From Pseudomonas xantholysinigenes (GTDB lineage Bacteria; Pseudomonadota; Gammaproteobacteria; Pseudomonadales; Pseudomonadaceae): DNA of 64,000 bases. The stretch is from assembly GCF_014268885.2 (NCBI RefSeq), contig NZ_CP077095.1, positions 4,681,001 through 4,745,000 of the forward strand. The letters are read 5' to 3'. The notes under the pieces are model-generated. The model ran no database searches. It had not been told where the DNA came from and saw only the letters and a list, made by a program, of their open reading frames with translations. The translations under genes were made by a program, and so were the position numbers. Shown here in pieces: positions 1-9,197 of the stretch; positions within the stretch are counted from its first letter, which is position 1, and every line of letters starts with the position of its first letter.

Positions 1-1794
1 AACCCGAGCGTGCTCGGCGCCTACCTGGGCTGGGAGGCAAACGCCCTCGACCACGCCGATGCGCGCTATGTCGGCAGCCCGCTGGTAGGCATCGACAGCG
101 CCAGCGGACGTTTCCTGCCCTGGTGGTTCCGCAACGCCGACGGCAGCCTGGGCCAGGACAAGCTGGCCGATGTCGACGACCGCACGGTGCTGGCCACCGG
201 CGTGCGCGCCAGCGAATACTACCTGTGCCCGAAGGAATCGAAGAAAGCCTGCGTGATCGACCCGGCGCCTTATAAAGTGGGCGACAAGACAGTGATGCTG
301 GCGTCGTTCGTCGAACCGATCATGATCGACGGCCAGTTCCAGGGCATGGCCGGCGCCGACCTGTCGGTGAACTTCATCCAGGACCTGCTCAACAACGCCG
401 ATCGCCAGCTGTACGACGGCGCCGGCGAGCTGGCCCTGGTATCCAGCAACGGGCGCCTGGTCGCCTATACCCGCGACCCGGCCAAGTTCGGCGAAAAAGC
501 CAGCGACGTACTGGACAGCGAGGAAGCCGCCACCCTGAAGAGCCTCAGTGGCGAGCAGCTGCACTACGAAGTGGACGCCAGCAAGGACCGTATCGAGCTG
601 TACCTGCCGTTCAAGGTCGCCAGCACCGACGCGCGCTGGACCCTGCTGCTGGAGTTGCCGCTGAGCACCGTCATGGCCGACGTCAAGCAGTTGCAGCAGG
701 ACCTGGCCGATCAGCGCCGCACCGATATCACCGGCATGACCCTGGTCGGCCTGGGCATCGCCGCCGTCGGCCTGCTGGTGATCTGGCTGCTGGCCCTGGG
801 CATCGCCCGCCCGCTCAAGCAGATGGTCGCCATGCTCGACGACATCGCCCAGGGCGAAGGCGACCTGACCCGCCGCCTGCACAGCGACCGCGCCGACGAA
901 CTGGGCGCCATCGCCAGCGGCTTCAATACCTTCCTGGCCAAGTTGCAGGCGATGATCAGCCAGGTGGTCAGCTCGGTGCAGAAAGTCAGCGATTCCTCGG
1001 AACACACCGCCGATATCGCCATCCGCACCAACCAGGGCGTGCACAAGCAGATGGCCGAGATCGACCAAGTGGCCACGGCCGTGCACGAAATGACCGCCAC
1101 GGCCCAGGATGTGGCGCGCAATGCCACCCAGGCGGCCCAGGCCGCCAGCGAGGCCGACCGCGCGGCCAACCAGGGCCTGGATATCGTCCGCGACACCTCC
1201 CACGCCATCAGCGCCCTGGCCAGCGAGATCGGCCGGGCGGTAACCGTGGTCCAGGACCTGGCCCGCGACAGCGAGAACATCAATGCGATCCTGGTGGCCA
1301 TTCGCGCCATCGCCGAGCAGACCAACCTGCTGGCGCTCAATGCCGCCATCGAGGCGGCCCGCGCCGGCGAACAGGGCCGCGGCTTCGCCGTGGTGGCCGA
1401 CGAGGTGCGCAACCTGGCGCAGAAGACCCAGCAGGCCACCGAAGAAATCCAGCAGATGATCCAGCAGTTGCAGCAAGGCACCCGCGAAGTGGTCAAGGTG
1501 ATGGAGGACAGCCAGGGCAAGACCGACGACAGCGTGCTGCAGGCCAGCCGCGCCGCCGAGGCGCTGGAGAGCATCACCCAGGCGGTATCGGTGATCAACG
1601 ACATGAACACCCAGATCGCCAGCGCCGCCGAGGAGCAGAGCGCCGTGGCCGAGGACATCAACCGCAACGTGATCAATATCGGCCAGGTGGCCGGTGAAGT
1701 GGCCGGTGGCGCCGACGAGTCGAGCCAGGCCAGTGCCGAGCTGACCAAGCTGGCGGAGCAGCAGCGGCGCTTGATCAATCAGTTCAGGGTGTAA
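1..1794 (+). CDS. Methyl-accepting chemotaxis protein (5' end outside window)
   Basis: Chemoreceptor that passes periplasmic ligand binding to CheA/CheW. The frame is open to base 1, so the first membrane helix and part of the sensor lie upstream. In the window are a dCache-like periplasmic sensor (to about nt 710), one membrane helix (nt 730-805, [15 protein letters not shown]...), a HAMP domain starting RPLKQMV, and the long cytoplasmic coiled coil. The hairpin tip is recognisable by [20 protein letters not shown] near nt 1315-1375. Ligand cannot be told from the sequence. No C-terminal CheR/CheB tethering pentapeptide is seen (it ends NQFRV). Class call is near certain. Confidence 0.95.
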   Translation, partial: NPSVLGAYLGWEANALDHADARYVGSPLVGIDSASGRFLPWWFRNADGSLGQDKLADVDDRTVLATGVRASEYYLCPKESKKACVIDPAPYKVGDKTVMLASFVEPIMIDGQFQGMAGADLSVNFIQDLLNNADRQLYDGAGELALVSSNGRLVAYTRDPAKFGEKASDVLDSEEAATLKSLSGEQLHYEVDASKDRIELYLPFKVASTDARWTLLLELPLSTVMADVKQLQQDLADQRRTDITGMTLVGLGIAAVGLLVIWLLALGIARPLKQMVAMLDDIAQGEGDLTRRLHSDRADELGAIASGFNTFLAKLQAMISQVVSSVQKVSDSSEHTADIAIRTNQGVHKQMAEIDQVATAVHEMTATAQDVARNATQAAQAASEADRAANQGLDIVRDTSHAISALASEIGRAVTVVQDLARDSENINAILVAIRAIAEQTNLLALNAAIEAARAGEQGRGFAVVADEVRNLAQKTQQATEEIQQMIQQLQQGTREVVKVMEDSQGKTDDSVLQASRAAEALESITQAVSVINDMNTQIASAAEEQSAVAEDINRNVINIGQVAGEVAGGADESSQASAELTKLAEQQRRLINQFRV

Positions 1795-1856
1795 CGGGCT
1801 CCTGTAGGAGATCAGCCAACCCTTTGGTGCTGCGCTGCCGCGAGGGAACGGCTATC

Positions 1857-1973
1857 CCTGTGGGAGCGGGCTTGCCCGCGAAGCAGGCGCCGCAGTGCTT
1901 GGCACCGGCTCCGCCGGTGTTCGCGGGCAAGCCCGCTCCCACTGGCCCAACGCCTTGGCAAGGCCGCTCCCAC
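1857..1973. repeat. REP palindrome pair plus fragment of second REP type
   Basis: Two inverted copies of the P. putida REP core (gggagcgggcttgcccgcg at about 1861-1880, and its complement at 1920-1942) face each other. A fragment of the second REP type (ccttggcaaggccgctccc, 1951-1969) follows. The pair lies between convergent genes, a usual place for REP sequences. Confidence 0.85.
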
Positions 1974-2011
1974 GGCGTTGCGTATCCGGACACACCGAGA
2001 GTCGACAGCCT

Positions 2012-2632
2012 TCACGCCGGCGTCAGGCACTCCGGCCCATTGAGCTGCGGGTCGTTGACGAAGTACGCCAGCGCCCGCTCACGCAGGGCCGTCGGCGGCT
2101 TGGCCAACAACTCGTGCAATCTCGCCATCGGTGTTTCAGGATCCAGCCACAGCGCCTGCTCGGCCTCGTCCAGGATCAGCGGCCGACGCTGGTTCATCGC
2201 CGCCTGCGTCACCACCGCGCAACTCAGCCACTGCTGCTCCTGCACCGGATAGACTTCCCACAACGCCGCGAAGAACAACGACGCGCCCTCCCCCGGCGTG
2301 ACCCAGTACGGACGCTTGCGCGCCGTGCCACGCCACTCATAGAAGCCGTTGGCCGGCATCAGGCAGCGCCGCTGGCGCAGAGGCTCACGGAACATCGGTT
2401 GCTCGGCGATGGTTTCGGCGCGGGCCTGGGCGGGGGTGCGGGACAGGTCGGTCAACCACGCCGGGGTCAGCCCCCAACGGGCGCTGGCCAGTTGCAGCTG
2501 GCCGTCGAGCTGGCGCTGGATCAGCACCGAGGCGCCGGGCGAGATGTTCCATTGGGCCTGCTGGCCCGCCGGGAAACCGGGCAGGCCGGCAAAGGCCTGG
2601 GACCAGCGAAACAGGGCGTAGCGTCCACACAT
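2012..2632 (-). CDS. SOS response-associated peptidase (SRAP/YedK/HMCES family)
   Basis: SRAP proteins form a covalent link through their N-terminal cysteine to abasic sites in single-stranded DNA and so shield them. I place the start at the ATG giving MCGRYALF, because the family needs Cys2 exposed after Met removal. An ATG four codons upstream would bury it. Other family marks are NISPGASVL, ARAETI, and RCLMPANGFYEW with the conserved Asn and Glu. Length of 206 aa is normal. Not in an obvious operon; it runs towards the chemoreceptor. Confidence 0.92.
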   Translation of the reverse strand: MCGRYALFRWSQAFAGLPGFPAGQQAQWNISPGASVLIQRQLDGQLQLASARWGLTPAWLTDLSRTPAQARAETIAEQPMFREPLRQRRCLMPANGFYEWRGTARKRPYWVTPGEGASLFFAALWEVYPVQEQQWLSCAVVTQAAMNQRRPLILDEAEQALWLDPETPMARLHELLAKPPTALRERALAYFVNDPQLNGPECLTPA

Positions 2633-2647
2633 GGGCGAATTCAAAAC

Positions 2648-2908
2648 CTAGCAGATCAGGGTTCCGGGATAACTCTCCGGTTCGTCGCCGGCAAGTGGCT
2701 GGGCGGCATTGTACGCATCGATCAACTGCCGTGCGTATTCGGCCTGCTCATCGGCCACCGCCAGGCCAAGCAAGCCCTGGATCGGCAGCTCACCCATGGC
2801 GCCCATCAGGTCGCGCCCCACCAGGTGCACCTCGATGCCTTCGCTGGCCAGCATGCCCACCAGCATCTGCGCTTCCAGCAGGCTTTCTGGTTCGTAGATC
2901 CGTTGCAT
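2648..2908 (-). CDS. DUF2007-type putative signal-transducing protein
   Basis: Small 86-aa protein beginning MQRIYEPESLLEAQMLVGML, which matches the DUF2007 fold (a PII-like small alpha/beta domain). Its function is unknown. The start ATG overlaps the stop of the upstream CPXCG gene by one base (ATGA), so the two are translationally coupled. No signal peptide or membrane segment. The identification rests on overall pattern and on this pairing, which recurs in pseudomonads. Confidence 0.75.
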   Translation of the reverse strand: MQRIYEPESLLEAQMLVGMLASEGIEVHLVGRDLMGAMGELPIQGLLGLAVADEQAEYARQLIDAYNAAQPLAGDEPESYPGTLIC

Positions 2909-3090
2909 CAATCGTTCTCGCCGTAGACATCCAGCATCCATTCCTCGCCATGTACCTGCAGCACGAAGCGGATAGGCTTGCAGCATACCTGGCAGTCCTC
3001 GATGTACTCCTGATCGCCCGCGGACAGGTCGACCGTGGTTTCGACTTCTTCGCCACAATAGGGGCAATCGTAGATCGCAGTTTCCAGCAT
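2908..3090 (-). CDS. CPXCG-motif cysteine-rich small protein
   Basis: 60-aa protein with two CxxC-type pairs: CPYC at residues 9-12 and CQVCC at 33-37. This is the arrangement of a zinc ribbon, and the family is named CPXCG for the first motif. Function unknown; probably metal-binding. It is coupled by a one-base overlap to the DUF2007 gene and diverges from the acyltransferase gene at 3213. Confidence 0.85.
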   Translation of the reverse strand: MLETAIYDCPYCGEEVETTVDLSAGDQEYIEDCQVCCKPIRFVLQVHGEEWMLDVYGEND

Positions 3091-3212
3091 CGCGGCCTCC
3101 GGGGTGACTTGTGCGTATAATTGCCGGTCTGTTTACAGGGCCTGTGTGTGTCCGAGCCGTTTTTCGGAGCCCGCCCCTACCTTATTACCCTAGCCGTTTC
3201 CAACAAGAGAGC

Positions 3213-4382
3213 ATGATGGGCGAATTCGATGCCATCCGACCGTACGACGACGCTGAGGTCCCTGCCGTTCTGGCACGCCTGCTCAGCGACCCGGCATTCC
3301 TCGATATCCTCACCCACTTCCGCTTCCCGCGTGCGGCGGGCGCCTTCGGCTGGCTGCTCAAACCGCTGATCGCCCGGCGCCTGCGCCAGGAGTTCGCCGG
3401 CGTCAGTTGCGTCTCCACCTTGCAGGACAAGGTCGAGTACTACGTCGACCGCACCATCGACCGCGCCACCGACGGTGTCACCTACACCGGCGTCGAACAA
3501 CTCAAGTCCGGTACCGCCTACCTGTTCCTGGCCAACCATCGCGACATCGTGATGGACCCGGCCTTCGTCAACTACGCGGTCTACCACGCCGGCCTGCCGA
3601 CGCCGCGCATAGCCATCGGCGACAACCTGCTGCAAAAGCCGTTCGTCAGCGACATGATGCGCCTGAACAAGAGCTTCATCGTGCACCGCTCGATCAGCGG
3701 CCGCCGCGAGAAGCTGGCCGCCTACCAACAGTTGTCGGCCTACATCAACCATTCGATCCGCCACGACTGCGTGTCGATCTGGATCGCCCAGGCCGAAGGC
3801 CGCGCCAAGGACGGTGACGACCGCACCGACTCGGCGATCCTCAAGATGTTCCACATGAGCCGCAAGGACGAGCCGTTTGGCGCGGTGATCCAGGGCCTGA
3901 ACCTGACGCCGGTGTCGATCAGCTACGAATACGACCCGTGCGACCTGGCCAAGGCTCGCGAGCTGTATATCCGCGCCACCACCGGCAGCTACAAGAAGGC
4001 ACCGGGCGAGGACGACAACAGCATCGCCCAGGGCATCACCGGCTACAAAGGCCGGGTGCACATCAACTTCGCGCCACCGGTGACCGAGTACCACGAGGAC
4101 ACCAAGCAGCTGGCCCAGGCCATCGACCGACAGATCCTCGGCGGCTATCGGTTGTTCCCGGTGCATTACCTGGCGTATGCGATGTGGGCGGAGAAGGACG
4201 CGACGCTCGAGGTGCCGAGCGCGGAGAAACTGTTCCCGGTCGACGAACTGACCAAGGCGAAGCAAGAGTGGCAGCGCCGGCTCGACGCCTGCCCGGTCGA
4301 GCATCAGCCGTACCTGGTGCAGCAGTATGCAACGCCGGTGCGCAACCAGTATCAGGTGAAGCGCCAGCCGGCTTCAGCCTGA
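3213..4382 (+). CDS. Acyltransferase, PlsC/PlsB-like (1-acylglycerol-3-phosphate acyltransferase type)
   Basis: Predicted cytoplasmic or membrane-associated acyltransferase of 389 aa. The catalytic block is seen as NHRDIVMD, with the His and Asp expected in the HX4-5D motif, followed by FVSDMMRLNKSFIVHRS and IAQAEGRAKDGDD, which correspond to the substrate-binding motifs of glycerol-phosphate acyltransferases. The start is the ATG after caacaagaga at 3201-3210; a longer frame upstream has no ribosome site. The His-Asp spacing is one residue longer than the textbook motif. Exact acceptor unknown. Confidence 0.8.
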   Translation: MMGEFDAIRPYDDAEVPAVLARLLSDPAFLDILTHFRFPRAAGAFGWLLKPLIARRLRQEFAGVSCVSTLQDKVEYYVDRTIDRATDGVTYTGVEQLKSGTAYLFLANHRDIVMDPAFVNYAVYHAGLPTPRIAIGDNLLQKPFVSDMMRLNKSFIVHRSISGRREKLAAYQQLSAYINHSIRHDCVSIWIAQAEGRAKDGDDRTDSAILKMFHMSRKDEPFGAVIQGLNLTPVSISYEYDPCDLAKARELYIRATTGSYKKAPGEDDNSIAQGITGYKGRVHINFAPPVTEYHEDTKQLAQAIDRQILGGYRLFPVHYLAYAMWAEKDATLEVPSAEKLFPVDELTKAKQEWQRRLDACPVEHQPYLVQQYATPVRNQYQVKRQPASA

Positions 4383-4389
4383 GAACGCA

Positions 4390-4482
4390 CCTGTAGGAGC
4401 GGGCTTGTCCCGCGAAGGCGTCAGATCAAGCAATGATGGGTCTGATATGACGCCTTCGCGGGACAAGCCCGCTCCTACACAG
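4390..4482. repeat. REP inverted pair
   Basis: The sequence tgtaggagcgggcttgtcc and its complement enclose about 45 bases and form a long perfect-arm hairpin (ctgtaggagcgggcttgtcccgcgaaggcgtca / complement). It sits just after the acyltransferase stop and may also act as an mRNA-end structure. Confidence 0.88.
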
Positions 4483-4498
4483 AGCAGGTATCAGCGAT

Positions 4499-4759
4499 TC
4501 AGACCCAGGTACTGAACCAGGACAGCAGCAGGGCCATCGCCAGGCAACAGAAGCCGAGAATGTAGTAATAGCGCGGCACCCGCTGTTCGAGCCCATCCAC
4601 CACGCCCTCATCCACCGCCAGACTTTCCCGGCGCAGCGCCTCGCGACGCCGCGCGCTGTGCAGCAGCAAGCCACCCGGGCAGGTAATGAACAGCGCCAGC
4701 AGGTTGATCAGCTTGGCCGGATGGGCGGCCAGAAAGCCCCAGAACACTTGCAACGACAT
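4499..4759 (-). CDS. Small inner-membrane protein, unknown function
   Basis: 86 aa with two hydrophobic segments: KLINLLALFITCPGGLLL (residues about 16-33) and YYYILGFCCLAMALLLSWF (about 65-83). They are separated by a charged loop (SARRREALRRESLAVDEGVVD). This is a helical hairpin with the loop probably cytoplasmic by the positive-inside rule. I do not recognise a named family. Gene-like codon usage and a clean ATG support it as real. Confidence 0.65.
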   Translation of the reverse strand: MSLQVFWGFLAAHPAKLINLLALFITCPGGLLLHSARRREALRRESLAVDEGVVDGLEQRVPRYYYILGFCCLAMALLLSWFSTWV

Positions 4760-4917
4760 TGCGCGACCTCGGTATCACATGCGGCAAAGCCCGGCATTCT
4801 ACCCAAGCCCAGGCCCGCCACCGCGACTTTGCGACCAGCTGTCATTTAATTTCATCTGTCACACGCCCGTCATCAAGGCAGGCCACTCTGTCGGCCTTCA
4901 ACTGATCGGAGCTTGTC

Positions 4918-5124
4918 ATGCTGCACGCCGAAAACCAGGATCGTCTCTACCTCGTTGCCCAGAGCGACGAGCAGCAGGCGTTGATCGATGGTTTCGCCAT
5001 CAATGTCCAGGACCGTCAGTGGCTGGTCTATTGCGCCCTCGGCGGGCATGCCCACGACGACCTGCCGGAAATCGACCCGCACACCGGGATCAGCCTGCTG
5101 GACTTCAATGTGCTGGCGGCCTGA
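4918..5124 (+). CDS. Small conserved hypothetical protein
   Basis: 68-aa acidic soluble protein (MLHAENQDRLYLVAQS...). A purine-rich stretch (cggagcttgtc) precedes the ATG. It ends before a bidirectional terminator at 5161. No motif known to me; the HAHDDLPEID stretch has clustered His and Asp but no defined site. Called on start context, codon usage and position. Confidence 0.6.
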   Translation: MLHAENQDRLYLVAQSDEQQALIDGFAINVQDRQWLVYCALGGHAHDDLPEIDPHTGISLLDFNVLAA

Positions 5125-5160
5125 ACCGCGCTGCCCGCGAAGACTTAGGTACAGACAACA

Positions 5161-5197
5161 AAAAACCCGCGGCCTGATCACAGGCGGCGGGTTTTCT
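5161..5197. terminator. Bidirectional Rho-independent terminator
   Basis: The arms aaaacccgc and gcgggtttt, plus inner gcctg/caggc around ATCA, form a strong hairpin with A and T runs on both sides. It serves the converging genes at 4918 (+) and 5212 (-). Confidence 0.88.
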
Positions 5198-5211
5198 TCA
5201 GCGCAAAAGCC

Positions 5212-5796
5212 TTACTCGCCCAGTACCTGACCGACGGTCGGGTCCTTGAACAGGCGGGTCAGGGCATCGCTGAGCACATCGCTCACCAGCTTGGTGTTGG
5301 TTTCCTGGTTCGGCGCCATGCCGAAGCGCTGATCCAGGGAGGCACCGTAACGGCCGCTGTAGCGGCGGTTGGCGTTGGACACGTCGGCACGGAAGGTGGC
5401 ACCGATGGTCGCCTCGGTCACGTACATCTTGTCCTTGGGCGACTGGTACTTGAGCTCGGCCAGGGTCACGGTCAACTGCGGGGCATTGTAGGCGCTGGGC
5501 GTCGGGGTGAAGCCAAGCAGACGCACGGCCGCTTCGGCCTGGGCCTGCAGCTTGGGTACCACGTCATTGCCATTGACCGTGATGGTGCTGGTCTCAGGGT
5601 ACATGCCGCCGCGGGTGCCCAGCGACTGCGAAGCGCGCCCATCGACGACCTTGACCACCACCGGCTGGCCGTGCCCGACCGGGGCCAGCTGCTGGGTAAG
5701 CTTGGGTTGCGGGCTGAGTTGCTGCGGGCTGTGGGCACACCCGGCCAGGCTCAGGCTGGCCACCGCGAACAAACCGACCAACAGACGTTGCAACAT
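5212..5796 (-). CDS. YajG-family lipoprotein
   Basis: 194-aa predicted lipoprotein. The signal peptide ends in the lipobox LSLAGC with Cys20 as the lipidated residue. Residue +2 is Ala, so outer-membrane sorting is expected. The mature part (VVVKVVDGRASQSLGTRGG, TPSAYNAPQLTVTLAELKY) fits the YajG family, whose function is unknown. The start is the ATG preceded by ggagaaacgcgc; a longer in-frame extension upstream lacks a signal peptide at the right place. Confidence 0.85.
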   Translation of the reverse strand: MLQRLLVGLFAVASLSLAGCAHSPQQLSPQPKLTQQLAPVGHGQPVVVKVVDGRASQSLGTRGGMYPETSTITVNGNDVVPKLQAQAEAAVRLLGFTPTPSAYNAPQLTVTLAELKYQSPKDKMYVTEATIGATFRADVSNANRRYSGRYGASLDQRFGMAPNQETNTKLVSDVLSDALTRLFKDPTVGQVLGE

Positions 5797-6579
5797 GCGC
5801 GTTTCTCCAGAAAAAGCCGCAAAGGCGCACAGTATACCCAGCGACAAGCGCCAAGCGATAAGCCACAAGAAAAAGCCATCATGACCGCGTGGCCAGCTGT
5901 TCCCTTGCATGCCAGGCCCTGGGGTTGCGCCCATGCAAGCCGCCACTGGCAACAATGCATCCCAGCCAGCTGACAAACGCCGTAATAAAAACCCAACAAG
6001 TACGCCCTTTCCGCCCGCGACATCGTTATAATCTCCCCCCGATTATAAGGACGTCTCCTGATCGGGCCCCGCATTCGCCGCTTGACCCCGGCACCCTCGA
6101 CGCTTCGCCCACAGAGAGCCTTCCACTCAGGTCTTGCATTGGCTGTCGCGCCTGCTGTTTCCGGCCTTCTGCTTCGCATGAACCTGCGGGTTGCCATCGC
6201 GCAGTCCACTTTTGAGGTTCACGACTCCAAAAGAGCGTGAAAAAACGGTTTTTCACAACTTCACGAGAGTGTGGCGAGCAAATGAACAGTCTGGCATGTG
6301 TAAAAGCGGCAGATGTGTCCCGAACAGCCCTGAACAGACGGCAAAAGCGCTCATCCTGGATGGGAGCCTGAGGCCACTCCATAACGCACGACGGATCACT
6401 TGACCATAAGTCGAATTGCCGCACCCGTGGCAAACGGCGTTCAATACCTGAACACCCAAGACTGATTGGCGGTGTCCGCGGAAGTTGCAAGAACTGCGAA
6501 GAGTCGGACATGGCGATCCTGGCCACCCCAGGGATCCTATGCTGTCAATTAGGTGCTGTAGATTGTGGAGACGCGTTAA
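5797..6579. other. Long intergenic region and mqo leader
   Basis: 783 bases between divergent genes with no convincing gene. A perfect 8-bp inverted repeat, TTATAATC/GATTATAA, with a 7-base spacer lies at 6025-6047. A hairpin (GTGAAAAA, loop ACGG, TTTTTCAC) lies at 6237-6256, with competing TTCACG copies on each side. The stretch 6050-6579 is probably the mqo promoter and a long 5' leader; transcription start not determined. One minus-strand reading frame starts behind GGGGGGAG near 6010 but runs into the lipoprotein gene and is not called. Confidence 0.5.
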
Positions 6580-8085
6580 ATGGCGCAGAACGAATCGGTT
6601 GATGTGGTACTGGTAGGCGCAGGCATCATGAGTGCCACCCTGGCCGTACTGCTCAAGGAGCTCGACCCGACCCTCAAGCTGGAGGTCGTCGAGGCGATGG
6701 ACTCCGGGGCCGCGGAGAGTTCCAACCCCTGGAACAACGCCGGTACCGGCCACGCCGGCCTGTGCGAGCTGAACTATACCCCGCAGGCCGCCGATGGCAG
6801 CATCGACATCAAGAAGGCCGTGCACATCAACACCCAGTTCGAGGTTTCCCGCCAGTTCTGGGCATACCTGAGCAAGAAGGGCAGCTTCGGCTCGCCGCGC
6901 GCCTTCATCAACCCCGTGCCGCACCTGAGCTACGTCGAAGGTGACAAGGGCGTTTCCTTCCTCAAGAAGCGTTTCGAGATGCTCAAGCAGCATCACGCCT
7001 TCGCCGAGATGGAATACACCGAAGACAAGGCCGTGATGAAGGACTGGATGCCGCTGATGATGCCAGGCCGCCCGGCCGACCAGCACATCGCCGCCACCCG
7101 TGTGCTCAAGGGCACCGACGTCAACTTCGGCGCCCTGACCAACAAGCTGCTCAAGCTGCTCGGCGACACGCCGAACGCCCAGGTCAAGTACAGCAAGAAG
7201 GTCGTCGGCCTGCGCCGCAACGGCAGCGGCTGGACCGTGAGCATCAAGGACGTCAACAGCGGCGGCAGCCGTGAAGTCGACGCCCGCTTCGTCTTCCTCG
7301 GTGCCGGCGGCGCCGCCCTGCCGCTGCTGCAGCTGTCCGGCATTCCGGAAAGCAAAGGCTTCGGTGGTTTCCCGGTCAGCGGCCAGTGGCTGCGTTGCGA
7401 CAACCCGGAAATCGTCAAGCAACACCAGGCCAAGGTCTACAGCCAAGCCGCCGTTGGCGCGCCACCAATGTCGGTACCGCACCTGGATACCCGCGTGGTC
7501 GATGGCAAGAAATCGCTGCTGTTCGGGCCTTACGCCGGCTTCACCACCAAGTTCCTCAAGCACGGCTCGTTCATGGACCTGCCACTGTCGGTGCGCATGG
7601 GCAACATCGGCCCGATGCTGGCCGTGGCCCGCGACAACATGGACCTGACCAAGTACCTGGTCAGCGAAGTGATGCAGTCGATGGAACAGCGCCTGGAGTC
7701 CCTGCGCCGCTTCTACCCCGAGGCCAAGGCCGAGGACTGGCGCCTGGAAGTGGCCGGCCAGCGCGTGCAGATCATCAAGAAGGACCCGAAGAAGGGCGGT
7801 ATCCTGCAGTTCGGCACCGAGCTGGTCTCGGCTCAGGACGGTAGCCTGGCCGCGCTGCTCGGCGCCTCGCCAGGTGCCTCGGTAACGGTGTCGATCATGC
7901 TCGAGCTGATCGAGCGCTGCTTCCCCGAGCAGGCCAAGGGCGCCTGGGCCACCAAGCTCAAGGAGATCTTCCCGGCGCGCGAGAAGACCCTGGCCACCGA
8001 CGCTGCCCTGTACCACAAGATCAGCGCCGACAACGACGTGGCGCTGGAACTGGTGGAAAGCAGCCCGGCCAAGCACTACGCCTGA
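6580..8085 (+). CDS. mqo: Malate:quinone oxidoreductase
   Basis: Peripheral membrane FAD enzyme that oxidises malate to oxaloacetate and reduces quinone, replacing NAD malate dehydrogenase in the TCA cycle. The N-terminal FAD-binding motif is [18 protein letters not shown], followed by the family signature [21 protein letters not shown]. The 501 aa length is typical. The ribosome site gtggagacg precedes the ATG. A single-gene unit ended by the hairpin at 8099. Pseudomonads often carry more than one mqo paralogue, so which copy this is cannot be decided here. Confidence 0.96.
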   Translation: MAQNESVDVVLVGAGIMSATLAVLLKELDPTLKLEVVEAMDSGAAESSNPWNNAGTGHAGLCELNYTPQAADGSIDIKKAVHINTQFEVSRQFWAYLSKKGSFGSPRAFINPVPHLSYVEGDKGVSFLKKRFEMLKQHHAFAEMEYTEDKAVMKDWMPLMMPGRPADQHIAATRVLKGTDVNFGALTNKLLKLLGDTPNAQVKYSKKVVGLRRNGSGWTVSIKDVNSGGSREVDARFVFLGAGGAALPLLQLSGIPESKGFGGFPVSGQWLRCDNPEIVKQHQAKVYSQAAVGAPPMSVPHLDTRVVDGKKSLLFGPYAGFTTKFLKHGSFMDLPLSVRMGNIGPMLAVARDNMDLTKYLVSEVMQSMEQRLESLRRFYPEAKAEDWRLEVAGQRVQIIKKDPKKGGILQFGTELVSAQDGSLAALLGASPGASVTVSIMLELIERCFPEQAKGAWATKLKEIFPAREKTLATDAALYHKISADNDVALELVESSPAKHYA

Positions 8086-8098
8086 TCCAGCTGAAACG

Positions 8099-8126
8099 AA
8101 AAAACGCCCCTCGGGGCGTTTTTTTG
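8099..8126 (+). terminator. Rho-independent terminator after mqo
   Basis: The arms aaaaacgcccc and ggggcgttttt are separated by two bases and followed by a T run. Confidence 0.93.
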
Positions 8127-8154
8127 TACCTGCCTCGCCAGGCTGACCTCCCTC

Positions 8155-8288
8155 TTGTAGGAGCGGCCTTGTGTCGCGAAAGGGCTGCAAAGCAGCCCCG
8201 GCAATGTTACAGGAATGCTGAAATCTGGGGCCGCTTCGCGCCCCTTTCCGGCCGGTCCGACGCCTCGGCAAGGCCGCTCCTACAGGAG
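8155..8288. repeat. REP inverted pair, second type (tgtaggagcggcc)
   Basis: Facing copies of the second REP type: tgtaggagcggccttgtgtcg at the left and its relative gcctcggcaaggccgctcctaca at the right, with aaagggctgcaaagcagcccc between. The right copy contains an unoccupied GCCGCTCCTACAG site (8273-8285), the same target into which the IS110 element at 19.6 kb is inserted. Confidence 0.85.
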
Positions 8289-8304
8289 AAGCCAAAAGGT
8301 GAAA

Positions 8305-8595
8305 TCAGCCGCGGGCCTTGTCGATGATCTCGATGTACTCCGGCGCATTGCGCTGGTCGGCGATTGCCTCGACAAAGGTCTTGCCATGCTCGTCCTTGCC
8401 ATCGAGGTCATAACCCGCTTCGACGAAGAAGCCCACATAGCGCTCGAAGTCATCGACCCGCAGGCCGCGGTAGCCCTTGATCAGCTTGTGATGGGACGGC
8501 GAAGTCAGGCCATCGGCCGGCTCGAACTGCAGGAAGGTCTTGATGTAGTCATCGCTGATCTCGTCACCAATCACTTGTTTCTTGTCTTTACGCAT
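8305..8595 (-). CDS. PA4642-family small protein
   Basis: 96-aa soluble protein starting MRKDKKQVIGDEISDDYIK. GGAG, six bases upstream of this ATG, decides for it over an ATG seven codons earlier. It is conserved next to mqo in pseudomonads as I recall (PA4642 family). Function unknown. The stretch FLQFEPADGLTSPSHHKLIKGYRGL is the most characteristic part. Confidence 0.8.
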   Translation of the reverse strand: MRKDKKQVIGDEISDDYIKTFLQFEPADGLTSPSHHKLIKGYRGLRVDDFERYVGFFVEAGYDLDGKDEHGKTFVEAIADQRNAPEYIEIIDKARG

Positions 8596-8665
8596 CGCCG
8601 ACTCCAACTGGGCCATCACGGGTATTTTCGAAGGCCGGCAGTGTACCCTCGCGCGGCGGCGGGCC

Positions 8666-9136
8666 TCAACGCGTACGTACGGTGCCGGTGTGCAGGTCGG
8701 CCCATATATGGCCATTGGCATAGGTGAGGAACTGCACGTAGAGGGTCTCGTTGCGCAGCAGGTCCATGATCACCCGGTAATCGGCCGGCGGGTAGTTGAG
8801 GGTCAGGGTGCGGGTCTTGTCGTCGTAGGCCGGTTTCTTCAGGCTCTTGCCGCCTTCACCGTCGAAGTTGATCAGCACCTGGCCGATGGTCGAGCCCTTG
8901 CTCAGCGGCTTGCCTTTCAGGCGCATCTGCAGCGAGGCGGTGATCGGGATCGGCTGCTGGTCGGACTGGCGCTGGGCGCCGACCACCACGGTGTAGTCGG
9001 TGACTTGCAGCAACTGCTGGCTGGTCGGTGCTTCCTGGCGCAGGGACAGCTCGTCGGGCGGCAGGAACTGGCTGTGCAGCGGGGCAGCGGACAACGGCAG
9101 GCTCACCGCCAGCAGCAGGGGGACGATCGCGCGCAT
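8666..9136 (-). CDS. Secreted/periplasmic protein of unknown function
   Basis: 156-aa protein with a signal peptide (MRAIVPLLLAVSLPLSAAP, cleavage probably after SAA). The mature part is beta-rich, with alternating hydrophobic residues (VTDYTVVVGAQ, TRTLTLNYPPADY). No family recognised. It lies downstream of, and in the same direction as, hpt and the WbuC-like gene, with about 60 bases between. Exported by signal peptide; no lipobox. Confidence 0.7.
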   Translation of the reverse strand: MRAIVPLLLAVSLPLSAAPLHSQFLPPDELSLRQEAPTSQQLLQVTDYTVVVGAQRQSDQQPIPITASLQMRLKGKPLSKGSTIGQVLINFDGEGGKSLKKPAYDDKTRTLTLNYPPADYRVIMDLLRNETLYVQFLTYANGHIWADLHTGTVRTR

Positions 9137-9197
9137 GTGAGGCTCCTTGGTATGAGCAGGCACTCTACGCACAGCCTCCCCCATGGGGCAAGCCGGC

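Noticed and set aside
4873..5181. Minus-strand frame opposite the 68-aa gene
   Set aside because: It runs through the bidirectional terminator; the plus-strand gene has a better start context.
5751..6209. Small minus-strand gene starting near 6012 behind GGGGGGAG (MSRAERAYLLGFYYGV...)
   Set aside because: Good ribosome site, but the frame overlaps the start of the lipoprotein gene, is Cys/Trp-rich and matches nothing I know. More likely leader or promoter DNA.
6253..8295. About 680-codon minus-strand frame opposite mqo
   Set aside because: Antisense shadow of mqo in high-GC DNA; no ribosome site or domain, and it runs through the mqo terminator.
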